The translations under genes were made by a program, and so were the position numbers. The notes under the pieces are model-generated. The model was not told the origin of the DNA, searched no databases, and saw nothing but the letters and a program-made list of their open reading frames with translations. From positions 1 through 64,000 of the forward strand of contig DASVDF010000026.1 of assembly GCA_036381215.1 (NCBI GenBank): a stretch of 64,000 nucleotides of DNA. Reading direction: 5' to 3'. Origin of the DNA: IDS-8 sp036381215 (lineage in GTDB: Bacteria > Pseudomonadota > Gammaproteobacteria > Steroidobacterales > Woeseiaceae). Positions 49,939 to 62,954 of the stretch are shown here, one piece after another; the first letter of the stretch is position 1; the number at the start of each line of letters is the position of its first letter.

Positions 49939-51396
49939 ATGGTGGAAGCGCCTGCAGAAGCGCGCATTGCGCGCGACCAATCGAGAGCACATTCAACCGG
50001 CCGTGCCGCGGCGCATTGTCCGGTCGCGCGCAATGCGCGCTCCTGCAGGCGTGCCGTTTTGCCGGCCCTGCTGTCCTGCACGCTCGCTGCGTGCAGTCTC
50101 ACGCCGCGCTACGACGTCCCGGAGCAGCCCGTGCCCTCTGCCTGGGAGCAGGCGCAAACGGCGGAAGACATGCGGGCGCCAGCACCCGAATGGTGGAACG
50201 CGTACGGCAGCACGGAGCTCGATGCACTGATCGCGCAGGCCATGGCGGGCAACCACGATCTCAATGCCGCGGTCGCGCGCATCGGACAGGCCCGCGCGGC
50301 CCTGCGCGTGGCGCGCGCCTCGCTGTGGCCGGCCGCAAGCGCGAGCGCGACGGCCTCGCGCGACCGCGTCGATGACGGCGGCACCGTCACCTCCGAGGAC
50401 AGCCGCATCGGCCTGTCCATCGATTATGACGCGGATCTGTGGGGCGCCAACCGCAACGCCGCCGAATCCTCGGCGCTGCGGCTCGCGCTCAGCGAGCACA
50501 ATCGCGACGCGATCCGGCTCGCGCTCCAGGCCGACGTCGCGCTCGCGTATTTCCAGCTGCTCGCGCTCGAGGATCGCATCGCGATCGCGGAAAGGAACCT
50601 CGATGCCGCGCGCGAGCTCCTGCGGCTGATCGAGGTGCGTTTCGACAACGGCGCCGCGACTGCGCTCGACCTCGCGCAGCAGCGCACGACCCTGCTCAAC
50701 ATCCAGGCGCAGATCCCCGTGCTGCACCAGGCGTCCGTCGAGACCCGCCACGCGCTCGCGGTGCTCGTGGCCCGGCCGCCGCAGGAGCTCAAGCTCGGAG
50801 CCGGCTCGATCGCCGACGTCGCGCTGCCCGCCTTCGATCCCGGCGTGCCCGCGGAGGCGCTCTTCCGGCGGCCCGACTTGCGCGCCGCCGAGGCGGCACT
50901 CTCTGCCGCGAATGCGGACGTGGGCGTCGCGCGGGCCGCGCTGTTCCCCGACCTCGGCGTCTCCGCATCCTTCATCGCCACCGACTTTGCGAGCGGCGGT
51001 ACGGCCACGGTGGCGACGCTCGCCGCGTCTCTCGCGCAGACGCTGTTCGACGGCGGCGCCCGCCGCGGACGCATCGAGCTCGGTTTGGCCGAGCGGCGGG
51101 AGCTGGCGGAGAATTACGCCCAGGCCGTGCTCCTCGCGCTCGCCGACGTCGAGGACGCGCTGTCGGCGGTGACGACCAGCGCGCGCCGTGTCGAGCTCCT
51201 CACCGAAACCGCCGCACAGGCTCGCGAGGCGTATCGCCTGTCGCGGGTGCGTTTCGACGCAGGCGCCATCGATCTGATCACCGTGCTCGACAGCCAGCGC
51301 ACGCTGCTCGGCGCGGAGGACGCGCTCGTGCAGGCCAGGCAGGCGAGGCTCGACGCCAGCGCCGGGCTGGTGCGCGCGCTCGGCGGCGGTGCCTGA
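49939..51396 (+). CDS. Outer-membrane efflux lipoprotein (TolC/OprM type)
   Basis: A 485-residue channel protein with a lipobox LSCTLAAC followed by SLTPRYDVPEQPVPSAW, the usual NodT/OprM start, and two repeated OEP domains (LNAAVARIGQARAALRVARASLWP; VALAYFQLLALEDRIAIAERNLD; RRPDLRAAEAALSAANADVGVARAALFPDLGVSAS). It forms the trimeric exit duct for MacAB. The ATG at 49939 or GTG 49942 is the only start I can place after macB, yet the first 36 codons consist largely of two inverted REP copies, so the signal region is unusually long and polar. The stop lies 19 bases before another REP. Confidence 0.88.
   Translation: MVEAPAEARIARDQSRAHSTGRAAAHCPVARNARSCRRAVLPALLSCTLAACSLTPRYDVPEQPVPSAWEQAQTAEDMRAPAPEWWNAYGSTELDALIAQAMAGNHDLNAAVARIGQARAALRVARASLWPAASASATASRDRVDDGGTVTSEDSRIGLSIDYDADLWGANRNAAESSALRLALSEHNRDAIRLALQADVALAYFQLLALEDRIAIAERNLDAARELLRLIEVRFDNGAATALDLAQQRTTLLNIQAQIPVLHQASVETRHALAVLVARPPQELKLGAGSIADVALPAFDPGVPAEALFRRPDLRAAEAALSAANADVGVARAALFPDLGVSASFIATDFASGGTATVATLAASLAQTLFDGGARRGRIELGLAERRELAENYAQAVLLALADVEDALSAVTTSARRVELLTETAAQAREAYRLSRVRFDAGAIDLITVLDSQRTLLGAEDALVQARQARLDASAGLVRALGGGA
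49952..50048. repeat. Inverted REP pair inside the signal region of the efflux channel gene
   Basis: CTGCAGAAGCGCGCATTGCG starts at 49952 and its inverted copy GGTCGCGCGCAATGCGCGCT lies at 50022-50041, followed by CCTGCAG. The ends share CTGCAG. Both copies are within the annotated reading frame of the outer-membrane protein gene. Confidence 0.75.
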
Positions 51397-51425
51397 GCCA
51401 GGCGCGGCGCAACGGCGCCGATCGC

Positions 51426-51450
51426 GGTCGCGCGCGATGCGCGCTCCTAC
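51426..51450 (-). repeat. REP palindrome at the end of the L,D-transpeptidase gene
   Basis: GGTCGCGCGCGATGCGCGCT (51426-51445) then CCTAC. The CTA at 51447-51449 is the TAG stop of the minus-strand transpeptidase gene. Confidence 0.8.
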
Positions 51451-53105
51451 GGGATCGTGTAGGGCGCGTCCAGGGCAGCGGCGATGCGCGCGTCGCGATC
51501 GTAGATGTCGCGATAGAAATGCGCCGTGCCGTCGGGATCGATATTGGCGGTGGAATAGAGCAGCAGGACCGGCATCGGTTGCGCGAGATGGACCGTGGCG
51601 GTCTTGCCGCTCGCCACGGCCGCGTCGACGCGCGCGCGGTCCCACCCGTCCGCGGAAAGCAGCAGGGTGGCGAGCGCGAGTGGATCCTGCACGCGGATGC
51701 AGCCGTGGCTGAACGCGCGCTCCGCCGTCGAGAACAGCGCCCTGGCCGGCGTGTCGTGCAGGTACACGGAATGCTCGTTCGGAAAGATGAACTTCACGGC
51801 GCCGAGCGCGTTGTTGGGGCCGGGCCGTTGCACCAGCACGTAGGGGAAGTTCCGCCGCGACAGCGCTGTCCAGTCCACTGTCGCGGGATCGATACGCGTC
51901 CCTGACAGGTCCCGGAGATCGTAATCGTGCGACGCGAACCAGCCGGGGTCCGCCTGGATCTCGGGCAAGAGCTCGCGCGTCGCGATGCTGTAAGGCACCG
52001 ACCACGAAGGATTGAAGACGAGATACTCGAGCGCGCCCGTGAACACCGGCGTCTGCTGGCGTGTCTTGCCGACGACTACCCGGCTCTCCCACACGACCTT
52101 GCCGCCGGAGACGACGTAGATGCGAAAGCCGGCGATGTTGACGGCGACGAAAGGCGCGCCGAGCTCGTCCTGCACCCAGCGTGCGCGCTCCAGCGCGATC
52201 CGCAGCTGCTGCACGCGCATGGTCGCCGGTACGTTCAGGGCGCGCGAGGTCGCCGGCCCGACGACCCCGTCTTCCTGCAAACCATGGCGCGCCTGGAAGC
52301 GCCGCACCGCGTCCGCGAGGGCAGCGTCCATCACCTGCGACTCAGCATACGGCTGCGCGTCGTCGAGATCGCCAGACGTGGCGAGGCGCGCGGCGAGGGC
52401 GCTCACGCGCGGGTCGGAGGTGCCCGCCTCGAGCTTCGGCCCCTCCGGGATGAGCGGCCAGCCCCCCGCGTCCGCGATGCGCCGGTAGTCCGCGAGCGCC
52501 GCGCGCAGGCGCTGATACCAGGGCTTGAGCTTCAGCCGCTCCTCGATCGCGGTATCGAGGGACGGCGCAGCCATCGCCTGCTCGACCAGCTCGAGAGTGT
52601 CGACCTCCGCGCGCGGCGCCTGCGCGTTCCAGCTGTTGTGCTGGTCGCGAGGATTGGTCTTGCCGAGGCGCCGGTGATGCACGAGGCTCATCAGCGAGTC
52701 GGTCAGAAGCAGCTCGAAATCGGCGCGCTCCGCGGCCGTCCCGCCGCCGTCGAGCTCCCGGCGCCGCTCGGCGATCAGATCGCGATGGTAGTCCCGGGGC
52801 TCGAGGCCGTCGGCGAACGTGCCGTCGACGAGCTCGAGCAGCGCGTCGACGCGCTCCGGCTCACGCCAGGCGGACCGGAATTCGCGCCGCTCATAGAAGG
52901 CGGCGACGAGGGTCGGCGCATGGATCCCGGCCGCGAAAGCGTTGCCGTTGTAGCGGATCCGCTCGATCGCGGCCCTGAGCGCCTCGCGGGCGGGTTCGTC
53001 CTGGGCCGCGCCGGCCGCGGGCCAGAGGGCGGCGGTTGCGACCGAGAAGAGCATCGCAAAAAGCCAGTGCCGCGGTTGCTTTCGTCGTGGTTCGGGGCTA
53101 TTCAT
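51447..53105 (-). CDS. ldtD: L,D-transpeptidase (YcbB/LdtD type)
   Basis: A 552-residue exported enzyme that makes 3-3 crosslinks between meso-diaminopimelates in peptidoglycan. After a signal peptide (about 1-34, ...GAAQDE) comes the YcbB N-terminal region, a peptidoglycan-binding segment (DAVRRFQARHGLQEDGVVGPATSRALN, about 265-292) and the YkuD catalytic domain with HDTPARALF and the active site SHGCIRVQ (Cys about 469). Start at ATG 53103-53105; an in-frame GTG at 53120 would overlap the divergent gene. The stop is in a REP. It stands 5 bases from a divergent MepK-like gene. Confidence 0.92.
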   Translation of the reverse strand: MNSPEPRRKQPRHWLFAMLFSVATAALWPAAGAAQDEPAREALRAAIERIRYNGNAFAAGIHAPTLVAAFYERREFRSAWREPERVDALLELVDGTFADGLEPRDYHRDLIAERRRELDGGGTAAERADFELLLTDSLMSLVHHRRLGKTNPRDQHNSWNAQAPRAEVDTLELVEQAMAAPSLDTAIEERLKLKPWYQRLRAALADYRRIADAGGWPLIPEGPKLEAGTSDPRVSALAARLATSGDLDDAQPYAESQVMDAALADAVRRFQARHGLQEDGVVGPATSRALNVPATMRVQQLRIALERARWVQDELGAPFVAVNIAGFRIYVVSGGKVVWESRVVVGKTRQQTPVFTGALEYLVFNPSWSVPYSIATRELLPEIQADPGWFASHDYDLRDLSGTRIDPATVDWTALSRRNFPYVLVQRPGPNNALGAVKFIFPNEHSVYLHDTPARALFSTAERAFSHGCIRVQDPLALATLLLSADGWDRARVDAAVASGKTATVHLAQPMPVLLLYSTANIDPDGTAHFYRDIYDRDARIAAALDAPYTIP

Positions 53106-53604
53106 TGCACATGCCGTCACTGCAAACCCGAGCCTTACACCGGCTGCGCGCGCCGCTGCTCGTCGTTCTGGCGGCGGCGGCGCTCACGTTCCCGTCGGAG
53201 CCTTCGGCCAGTATCGACGAACGGCGCCTCGTCTTCTACCACACGCATACCAATCAGCGGCTCGAGGTCGTCTACGCACGCAAGGGCGAGTACCTGGAAC
53301 CCGCGCTCGGCGCGATCGGGACTTTCCTTGCGGATTTCCGCACCGGCGAGCGCAAGGAGATCGATCCGGCCCTCCTCGACGTGCTCTACGACCTGCGCGA
53401 GCGCCTGGGAAACCGCGGGACCTACGAGGTGATCTCGGCGTATCGCTCGCCGAAGACCAACGAGATGTTGCGCCGCAATTCGAGCGGCGTCGCGAAGAAC
53501 AGCCAGCATCTCGAGGGCAAGGCGATCGACGTGCGGCTGCGCGGCGTCTCGACTCGCAAGCTGCGTGACACGGCGATTGCGATGCGGCGCGGCGGGGTCG
53601 GTTA

Positions 53605-57213
<3,609 letters not shown>

Positions 57214-57469
57214 TCGTTCTTCTCCAAACCTTCGCACAAGGCCGTGCGCCCCAAGGGACTCTGTTTCGTTGTCGGTCCGCCGCTACGAGCCTTTCGCATG
57301 CCGTGTCAGGCCCAGTATAGGAGACCGGGCCGGGTGCGGCGAGGCGCCCCCCTTTCCGGAGCAGGAGCCCGGTGCGCGCCCTTGGCTTATACTCGGTGGC
57401 AAAGCAAGACCGGCCCGCCACGGGGCTCCTCCCCGGGCGATTACCCGGTCCCGAGCGGGGAGAATCCGG

Positions 57470-59839
57470 ATGTTTCGCAGGAAGGCATTGTCCCAGGCAG
57501 TCATCGTGGCGCTGTCGACCGGCACGGCCGGCATCGTGGCCGCCGCCGAGCTCGACGAGATCGTGGTCACCGCGACCAAGCGGGAGCAGAACCTGCAGGA
57601 CGTCGCCATTGCCGTGCAGGCGCTCGATGGCGGCCAGCTCGAAGACCTGAACGTCGCGAACTTCGACGACTACGTGCGCTACCTGCCTAACGTAAACTCC
57701 GCGGGCCGCGGGCCGGGGCAGTCGTCCATCTTCATCCGCGGCATGGCCACCGACTCGTCGGACCAGACCTCGATCGAGATCGGCGCGCCGGTGCCGAACG
57801 TCGCCCTCTACCTCGATGAGCAGCCGGTGAGCACCGGCGGGCGCAACCTCGACCTGTACGCCGCCGACATCGCGCGCGTCGAGGTGCTGCCGGGACCGCA
57901 GGGCACGCTGTTCGGCGCGAGCTCGCAGGCCGGCACGATCCGCCTCATCACCAACAAGCCGGTCTACAGCGAATTCCAGGCCGGGGTCGATGCCAGCGTC
58001 TCCGACACCCACAAGGGCGAGATGAGCAACAGCGTGGAGGGCTACATCAACCTGCCGCTCATCGAAGACAAGCTGGCGCTGCGCGCGGTGTTCTACAACG
58101 CGTTCGAAGGCGGCTACATCGACAACGTGTTCGGCGAGAACGCCTACACCGCCGAGGACGTCGGCTTCCCGGCGGGCGCCGAGTCGACCGTGATCAACAA
58201 CCTCCCGCTGGTGGAGGAGGACTTCAACGACACGGTCTACCGCGGGGGCCGCCTGAGCGCGCGCTACGCGATCAATGACGACTGGGAGGTCACCGGCACC
58301 TACATGCGCCAGAAGCTGGACGCGGACGGCGTGTTCGACCATTCGCCGGAACGGATCGCCGAGCTCGGGGACGAGCAATCCGGCAGCCGGGTCGTGGGCG
58401 ACCTGCAGGTGCAGCGGTTCTTCCCCGACCAGCTCGAGGACGAGTTCCAGCAGTTCTCCGTCACCGTCGAGGGCCGGCTCGCCGGGCTGGATCTCATCTA
58501 TGCCGGTTCCTATCTCGACCGCGAAGTCTTCAACACCATGGACTACAGCGGCTACACCGAGGTCGGCGCGTACGGCTACTACTACATCTGCCAACCGACC
58601 TACACGCTGTGCGGCGACCCGACCCAGGGAGTCATCGCCTTCATCGAGAACGATCGCACGACGCACGAGCTGCGCATCTCGCGCTCCGACGACGAGAAGC
58701 TGAATTTTGTCGCCGGGATCTATTACGACGACATCGAAACCGGCGTGGATACGAACTTCTACGTCGCGGGCTCGACCGGGTTCTTCGCGCGCAACCTGCC
58801 GATCTCGACGGCCACGCACTACAATCCGAACGCGCGGCTGCCCGGCATCACGTTCATGAACGACGCGATCTGGACGAACGAGCAGTTCGCGGTGTTCGGC
58901 GAGGTGACCTACAACTTCACCGACCAATGGTCGGCGACGGTCGGTGCACGGTATTACGACATGGAGACCGCGCTCGTCGGGTCGTCCAATTTCGCGACGC
59001 TCGGCGACGTGGATACCGACAACGGCCGCAATTTCGACGAGATTTTCGCCGACGACCTGCCGCTGAAGGAAGACGACGTCATCCTGAAGGGCAGTATCAG
59101 CTACAACCTCACGGACGACGCGCTGTTCTTCTTCACCTACTCCGAGGGTTTCCGGCCCGGCGGTTTCAACCGGGTCGACGATCCGGCCGTGCCAAAGACG
59201 TACCAGAGCGACGAGGTCACGAATTACGAGATCGGCTGGAAGAGCGTCCTGCTCGACGGCGCCCTGCGCTTCAACGGCTCGATATACCGCATCGACTGGG
59301 ACGGGCTGCAGGTCGGCATCACCGATTTCAACATCTCCGTCCTCACCTTCACCACCAACGCGGCGGATGCGGAGATCACCGGCTTCGAGGGCAACGTGAT
59401 GTGGGCGGCGACGGACAGCTTCACGCTGAGCGGTGCGTGGTCGTACAACGACACGGAGATGGTGCGGGTGCCGCCGAGTGTCACCGACCTCGCGGGCGAA
59501 GGCTCCGAGCTCGCGCTTGCACCCAAGATCCAGTTCAACGTCCGCGGCCGGTACCAGTGGATGATGGGCGAATACGACCCGTACGCGCAGCTCGTTTACG
59601 CGTTCACGGACGAGCAGTTCAGCTCGATCGTGCTGGACAACCGCTATTTGCAGGACTCGTATGCCACGCTCGACGGCGCGCTCGGCGTGCAGCGTGACAA
59701 CCTCACCGTCGAGCTCTTCGCCGAGAACCTGACCGACGAGCGCGCGGAGCTCTTCATCAACTCGCTGGACACCGACCTGCGCATCACCACGAACCGGCCG
59801 CGCACCTTCGGCGTGCGCCTGTCCTGGGATTTCGAATGA
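57470..59839 (+). CDS. TonB-dependent outer-membrane receptor (second)
   Basis: A 789-residue receptor with a signal peptide (1-25, ...AAELDE), TonB box LDEIVVTATKREQNLQDVAIAVQAL, plug (FDDYVRYLPNVNSAGRGPGQSSIFIRG; LYLDEQPVSTGGRNLDLYAADIARVEVLPGPQGTLFGASSQAGTIRLITNKP) and a barrel ending SWDFE. The TATKREQ...PVS pattern is that of the large Sphingomonas/Caulobacter/gamma TonB receptor family with unassigned ligands. GGGGAGA lies six bases before the ATG. A TPR-sulfotransferase gene starts seven bases downstream, with its ribosome site overlapping this stop codon. A -10-like TATACT (57392-57397 area) lies upstream. Confidence 0.9.
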   Translation: MFRRKALSQAVIVALSTGTAGIVAAAELDEIVVTATKREQNLQDVAIAVQALDGGQLEDLNVANFDDYVRYLPNVNSAGRGPGQSSIFIRGMATDSSDQTSIEIGAPVPNVALYLDEQPVSTGGRNLDLYAADIARVEVLPGPQGTLFGASSQAGTIRLITNKPVYSEFQAGVDASVSDTHKGEMSNSVEGYINLPLIEDKLALRAVFYNAFEGGYIDNVFGENAYTAEDVGFPAGAESTVINNLPLVEEDFNDTVYRGGRLSARYAINDDWEVTGTYMRQKLDADGVFDHSPERIAELGDEQSGSRVVGDLQVQRFFPDQLEDEFQQFSVTVEGRLAGLDLIYAGSYLDREVFNTMDYSGYTEVGAYGYYYICQPTYTLCGDPTQGVIAFIENDRTTHELRISRSDDEKLNFVAGIYYDDIETGVDTNFYVAGSTGFFARNLPISTATHYNPNARLPGITFMNDAIWTNEQFAVFGEVTYNFTDQWSATVGARYYDMETALVGSSNFATLGDVDTDNGRNFDEIFADDLPLKEDDVILKGSISYNLTDDALFFFTYSEGFRPGGFNRVDDPAVPKTYQSDEVTNYEIGWKSVLLDGALRFNGSIYRIDWDGLQVGITDFNISVLTFTTNAADAEITGFEGNVMWAATDSFTLSGAWSYNDTEMVRVPPSVTDLAGEGSELALAPKIQFNVRGRYQWMMGEYDPYAQLVYAFTDEQFSSIVLDNRYLQDSYATLDGALGVQRDNLTVELFAENLTDERAELFINSLDTDLRITTNRPRTFGVRLSWDFE

Positions 59840-59846
59840 GGTAACC

Positions 59847-61817
59847 GTGTCCGGCGCCCGGCAACTCCTGGAGGCCGGCCGTCTCGAGCAGGCCGTCGCC
59901 GCGGCCCGCGCGGAAGCCGCCGCGCACCCCGAGGATCCCGAGCCGCTGTACGTGCAGGCGGTGGCCGAGCGCTATCTCGGGCGCACGGATGACGCGCTCG
60001 CGACCCTCGGCCGCCTGACCACGCTCGAGCCCCGCTACGCGCGCGCCTGGCAGGAAGCCGGCCACCTGCACAGGGCGCGCGGCGACCTGACCCGAGCCTG
60101 CGCCGCCTACCGGCGCGCGGTCGAGCTGAACCGGGCGCTCCTCACGTCCTGGCGGCAGCTCGCCGACCTGGAGCAGCGCCTGGGCCGCCTCGAGGCCGCC
60201 GCGGTCGCCGAGGCCGAGCATCGCCGCCTGGCCGCGCTGCCCCCGGAGCTGGTCACCGTCTCCAGCCTGATTCAGGAAGGCAAGCTCTTCCAGGCCGAAA
60301 CCCTGTGCCGGGATTTCCTGCGCGGCAATCCGCGGCACGTCGAAGCGATGCGGCTGCTCGCCCGCATCGGCATCAAGCTCTTCATCTACGACGATGCGGA
60401 GTTCCTGCTCGAAAGCGCGGTCAACTTCGAGCCTGAAAACTGGCTCGCGCGGCGCGACTACGTGGAGGTGCTGCACAAACGGCAGAAATTCAAAAAAGCG
60501 CGCGAGCAGGCCGCGCTGTTGCGCGACCGCTTTCCGGGCAATCCCGCGTTCGAGCTCGCGTACGCGAACGAGTGTGTCGCCACAGGGGCCTTCGACGAGG
60601 CGATCGGGATCTACGATCGCGTGGTCGCCGCGCATGCCGCGCTAGATCAGCCGCACCTCGCGCGCGGGCACGTGCTGAAGACGGTAGGGCGGGTGGAGGA
60701 GGCGATCGTTTCCTACCGGAACGCGTACCGGGCCCGGCCCGATTTCGGAGACGCGTTCTGGAGCCTCGCCAATCTGAAGACCTACCGCTTCAGGGACGCG
60801 GAGATGGCGCAAATGGAACGGCACGCCGACGACCCGGCCACGGCACCGGCCGATCGCTGGCACCTGTGCTTCGCGCTCGGCAAGGCCTTCGAGGACCGCG
60901 GCGAATATGCGCGCTCGTTCACCCGCTATGCACAGGGCAACCGGCTGCGCCGCGAGGGCCTGCGCTACGACCCGGACCGCGCCGAGGCCGCGATGCGGCG
61001 GCAGGCGGAGGTGTGCACGGCCGGGCTGTTCGAAGATCGCGCGGGCTGCGGCGCTCCGCACGCGGACCCGATCTTCATCGTCGGCCTGCCGCGCTCGGGC
61101 TCGACCCTGCTCGAGCAGATCCTCGCTTCGCACTCGCAGGTCGACGGCACGATGGAGCTGCCGAACGTGCTGGCGCTGGCGCACCGCCTGAACGGGCGGC
61201 GCATGCTCTCCGAGGAGGCGCGCTATCCCGCCGTGCTCGCGGAGCTTGCAGCGGAGCAGCTCGCGAAAATGGGCGAGGCGTACATCGAGGACACCCGTTT
61301 CCACCGGGCGGGTGCGCCGCGCTTCATCGACAAGATGCCGAACAATTTCCTGCACGTCGGCCTGATCCACCTGGTGCTGCCGAACGCGAAGATCATCGAC
61401 GCGCGCCGGCATCCGATGGCCTGCGGCTTCAGCAACTACAAGCAGCTGTTCGCCGAGGGCCAGGAGTTCACCTACGACCTCGCGGAGATGGCGCGCTATT
61501 ACCGTGGCTACGCCACGCTGATGGAGCACTGGGATCGCGTGCTGCCGGGCAGGGTGCTGCGCGTGCACTACGAGCGTGTCGTCGCGGATCTCGAAGGGCA
61601 GGTACGCCGCATGCTCGATTTTCTCGCGCTCCCCTTCGAGGAGGGCTGCCTCGCGTTCCACCGCACCGAGCGCTCCGTCCGCACCCCGAGCTCCGAGCAG
61701 GTGCGCCAGCCGATCTATCGCGAGGGCCTCGAGCACTGGCGGCATTACGAGCCCTGGCTCGCACCGCTCGAAGCCGCGCTCGGCGAGCTCGTTTCCGGCT
61801 ATCCGGCGGCGCCCTGA
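59847..61817 (+). CDS. TPR-repeat sulfotransferase
   Basis: A 656-residue protein. Residues 1-390 contain about eight to ten tetratricopeptide repeats (for example QEAGHLHRARGDLTRACAAYRRAVELNRALL). The sulfotransferase domain begins at about 408 with the PAPS-binding FIVGLPRSGSTLLEQILASH, followed by ELPNVLALAH, FIDKMPNNFLHVGLIHLVLPNAKIIDARRHPMACGFSNYKQLF and RVLRVHYERVVADLE. It transfers sulfate to an unknown acceptor; TPR-sulfotransferases recurrently stand beside TonB receptors. The GTG start is 7 bases after the receptor stop, with GAGG in the overlap. No signal peptide, so it acts in the cytoplasm. Confidence 0.9.
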   Translation: MSGARQLLEAGRLEQAVAAARAEAAAHPEDPEPLYVQAVAERYLGRTDDALATLGRLTTLEPRYARAWQEAGHLHRARGDLTRACAAYRRAVELNRALLTSWRQLADLEQRLGRLEAAAVAEAEHRRLAALPPELVTVSSLIQEGKLFQAETLCRDFLRGNPRHVEAMRLLARIGIKLFIYDDAEFLLESAVNFEPENWLARRDYVEVLHKRQKFKKAREQAALLRDRFPGNPAFELAYANECVATGAFDEAIGIYDRVVAAHAALDQPHLARGHVLKTVGRVEEAIVSYRNAYRARPDFGDAFWSLANLKTYRFRDAEMAQMERHADDPATAPADRWHLCFALGKAFEDRGEYARSFTRYAQGNRLRREGLRYDPDRAEAAMRRQAEVCTAGLFEDRAGCGAPHADPIFIVGLPRSGSTLLEQILASHSQVDGTMELPNVLALAHRLNGRRMLSEEARYPAVLAELAAEQLAKMGEAYIEDTRFHRAGAPRFIDKMPNNFLHVGLIHLVLPNAKIIDARRHPMACGFSNYKQLFAEGQEFTYDLAEMARYYRGYATLMEHWDRVLPGRVLRVHYERVVADLEGQVRRMLDFLALPFEEGCLAFHRTERSVRTPSSEQVRQPIYREGLEHWRHYEPWLAPLEAALGELVSGYPAAP

Positions 61818-61853
61818 GCCGGGACCACGGTGACCCGCGCCGCAAGCGCCCGG

Positions 61854-62954
61854 CTAGCGCCACCGATCCTCGAAGCTCATGCTCTTGACGAGCGCGAACA
61901 CCGGTTTGCCCGCGGTGAGCTCCAGGGCTTCGACCGCGGCGCGCGTCAGGGTGGCGCGCAGCCTGCCGGAACGAAGCTCGACGGTGACGTCGGCATGCGC
62001 GGACTCGTCGTCGCACGCCACAGCGGCAATGGTGCCCTCCAGGACGTTGCGGATGCTGATGCCTTCGGGCCGGCGGGTCGCGATCGCGACGTCGCGCGCG
62101 AGGACCCGCAGCCGCGCCCTATCCCCCGGCCGCAGTCGCAGGTCGGCAGGCACGGTGACCGTGTCTCCGCCGACGTCGATGCGCGTGAGGTGCAGGCGCC
62201 GGTCGTGCCCGGCAACGACGCCGTAAAGCAGCGAGCTCACCTCGAGCTCACCCGTCCCCGGTCCCGGATCCAGCGAGCCGATCACTTCGGCCGCCGGCCC
62301 GCGGGCACGAGCGCGGCCGTGCGCGAGCACGACGACCTGCTCGGCGAGCCGGCCCACTTCGTCGAGATCATGGCTGACGTACACGACGTGCGTGCCGAAA
62401 TGCCTCTGCAATTGCTCGAGGTAGGGCAGGATCTCGTGCTTGCGCGCGCGATCGAGGCCGGCGAGCGGCTCATCCAGGAGCAGCAGGTCGGGACGTGTCA
62501 ACAGGGTGCGCGCGAGCGCGACCCGCTGCCGCTCGCCTCCGGACAACGTGGCCACGCGGCGCTGCAACAGCTCGCGCAGGCCGAAGACCTCGATCGTATC
62601 CGCGAGGGTGTAACGCGCCCGCCGCGCGCGGCTGCGGCGATCGGCGTACTCGAGGTTGCCGCGTACCGTCAGGTGCGGGAACAGCCGGCCGTCCTGGAAC
62701 ATGTAGCCGACGGGACGCTCGTGAGCGGGGACGTCGATGCCCCGCCGGTCGTCGAACCAGGTCGCGTCGCCCAGGGCGATGTGCCCCGCGCCCGGCCTCT
62801 CGAAGCCCGCGATCAGCCGCAGCAGCGTGGATTTGCCGCTGCCGCTCGGCCCGAAGACGGCAGTGACACCGCCGAGGTGCAGCTCCTCCGCGACGTCGAG
62901 GTCGAATCCCGGAAAGGCGATCCGCGCGCGTAACGTGAGCACGTCAGCCGACAT
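61854..62954 (-). CDS. modC: Molybdate ABC transporter ATP-binding protein
   Basis: A 366-residue ATPase. Walker A GPSGSGKST (about 35-43), Q-loop YMFQDGRLFPHLTVRGNLEY, signature LSGGERQRVALART, Walker B LLLLDEPLAGLD and SHDLDEV. The C-terminal MOP/TOBE domain (about 290-360, SIRNVLEGTIAAVACDDESAHADVTVELRSG; LTRAAVEALELTAGKPVFALVKSMSF) binds molybdate and distinguishes ModC from sulfate or iron importers. It overlaps modB by 11 bases (62944-62954). It energises molybdate uptake for molybdenum-cofactor enzymes. Confidence 0.93.
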   Translation of the reverse strand: MSADVLTLRARIAFPGFDLDVAEELHLGGVTAVFGPSGSGKSTLLRLIAGFERPGAGHIALGDATWFDDRRGIDVPAHERPVGYMFQDGRLFPHLTVRGNLEYADRRSRARRARYTLADTIEVFGLRELLQRRVATLSGGERQRVALARTLLTRPDLLLLDEPLAGLDRARKHEILPYLEQLQRHFGTHVVYVSHDLDEVGRLAEQVVVLAHGRARARGPAAEVIGSLDPGPGTGELEVSSLLYGVVAGHDRRLHLTRIDVGGDTVTVPADLRLRPGDRARLRVLARDVAIATRRPEGISIRNVLEGTIAAVACDDESAHADVTVELRSGRLRATLTRAAVEALELTAGKPVFALVKSMSFEDRWR

